Shown here: one piece after another, positions 4,775 through 5,191 of the stretch
Numbering within the stretch: the stretch's first letter is position 1
Layout: the number at the start of each line of letters is the position of its first letter
Source of the DNA: Gracilibacteraceae bacterium
Lineage (GTDB): Bacteria; Bacillota; Desulfitobacteriia; Desulfitobacteriales; Syntrophobotulaceae
Assembly: GCA_031274335.1 (NCBI GenBank)
Contig: JAISQG010000058.1
Span: 1 to 5,191 of the forward strand
DNA: 5,191 bases
Direction of reading: 5' to 3'
Notes under the pieces: generated by a model
What the model was told of the DNA's origin: nothing
Seen by the model: only the letters and a program-made list of their open reading frames with translations
Databases searched by the model: none
Made by a program: the position numbers and the translations under genes

Positions 4775-5191
4775 ATGGAGAATAGAGCGAAGGTCGATAT
4801 TGTCTCGGGTTTTTTGGGGGCGGGCAAGACGACATTTATCAGCAAGCTCATTTCGGAGGCATATTTCGGGGAAAAAGTCGTCTTGATCGAAAACGAGTTC
4901 GGTGAAATTGCCATAGACGGGGACGTCCTGGCGGGCTCCGGCGTGGAGGTGCAGGAGATCACCGGCGGCTGCATCTGCTGTTCGCTGCGCGGGAACGTGA
5001 TCGCGGCTCTGATCAGCTTGTGCAAATCGTTCCGGCCGGAACGCATCATCATCGAGCCGACGGGGCTGGCCCGACCGGCGGAATTGGCGGACGCCGTGCT
5101 GGAAGCGGCCAGGCATGTCAGCCTGGAGTTGCATGCCGTGATTACAGTGCTTGATGTCACGCAGTGGCCCAGAATATCGGAGGCGGCCGCC
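4775..5191 (+). CDS. COG0523 / CobW-type GTPase, N-terminal part (3' end outside window)
   Basis: The first 139 residues of a G3E-family P-loop GTPase are visible; full proteins usually exceed 300 residues, so more than half is missing. Motifs are Walker A GFLGAGKTT (residues 12-20), IENEFGEIAIDG (38-49), the diagnostic metal-binding GGCICCSLRGN (64-74, with C66, C68 and C69), IIIEPTGLARP (91-101), and VLDVTQW (125-131). Members use GTP hydrolysis to deliver metal to enzymes or act in cobalamin-related metabolism. AAGGGG (4765-4770) lies 4 bases before the ATG, slightly close. The gene is divergent from the DUF1638-DUF3786 operon across a 245-base spacer, which suggests a joint role in corrinoid or metal cofactor handling. 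The family is certain; the client protein is unknown. Confidence 0.93.
   Translation, partial: MENRAKVDIVSGFLGAGKTTFISKLISEAYFGEKVVLIENEFGEIAIDGDVLAGSGVEVQEITGGCICCSLRGNVIAALISLCKSFRPERIIIEPTGLARPAELADAVLEAARHVSLELHAVITVLDVTQWPRISEAAA

Noticed and set aside
4736..5160. Two overlapping minus-strand open frames opposite the CobW-type gene
   Set aside because: The + strand encodes an unmistakable GTPase with Walker A and CICC motifs. The antisense frames are shadows.

Overview
The window looks like chromosomal DNA from an anaerobic Firmicute, probably a member of the Clostridia. Three things point there: strong GGAGG-type ribosome binding sites, an RsgI-like anti-sigma protein, and a DUF1638/DUF3786 pair next to a CobW-type GTPase, a set typical of anaerobes with corrinoid-dependent methyl-transfer metabolism. 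The species cannot be named from the sequence. Both window ends cut through genes.

Left part (1-1210, + strand): the C-terminal part of a FecCD-family permease overlaps by an ATGA the start of its ABC ATPase. Together they are the end of an uptake operon for a metal chelate (siderophore, heme or corrinoid). The binding protein and the start of the permease lie outside the window.

Middle (1211-3047, + strand): a 224-base spacer carries a 7-base tandem repeat, a good housekeeping-type promoter and a leader of about 128 bases. Three closely packed genes follow: a small exported His/Cys-rich protein made of two 33-residue repeats, an ECF-type sigma factor, and a single-pass membrane anti-sigma factor with an RsgI-like extracellular domain and a His-rich C-terminal tail. 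The sigma and anti-sigma genes overlap by 8 bases. The best reading is a transmembrane signalling operon, possibly metal-responsive, in which the exported protein would be a ligand, buffer or sensor partner. The metal link is inference from His/Cys content.

Right part (3109-5191): two minus-strand genes, DUF1638 followed by DUF3786, are read from a strong promoter at 4584-4612. They converge on the sigma operon. A COG0523/CobW-type GTPase starts divergently at 4775 and runs off the window. DUF1638, DUF3786 and CobW-like proteins are often seen near corrinoid methyltransferases, so this part probably serves metallocofactor or corrinoid protein maintenance. A short repeat (GACAGTTCCTWAGG and variants) occurs three times, once downstream of the DUF pair and twice, inverted, upstream of it. 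It brackets the pair like a cassette.

No rRNA, tRNA, CRISPR array, transposase or recognisable riboswitch was seen.
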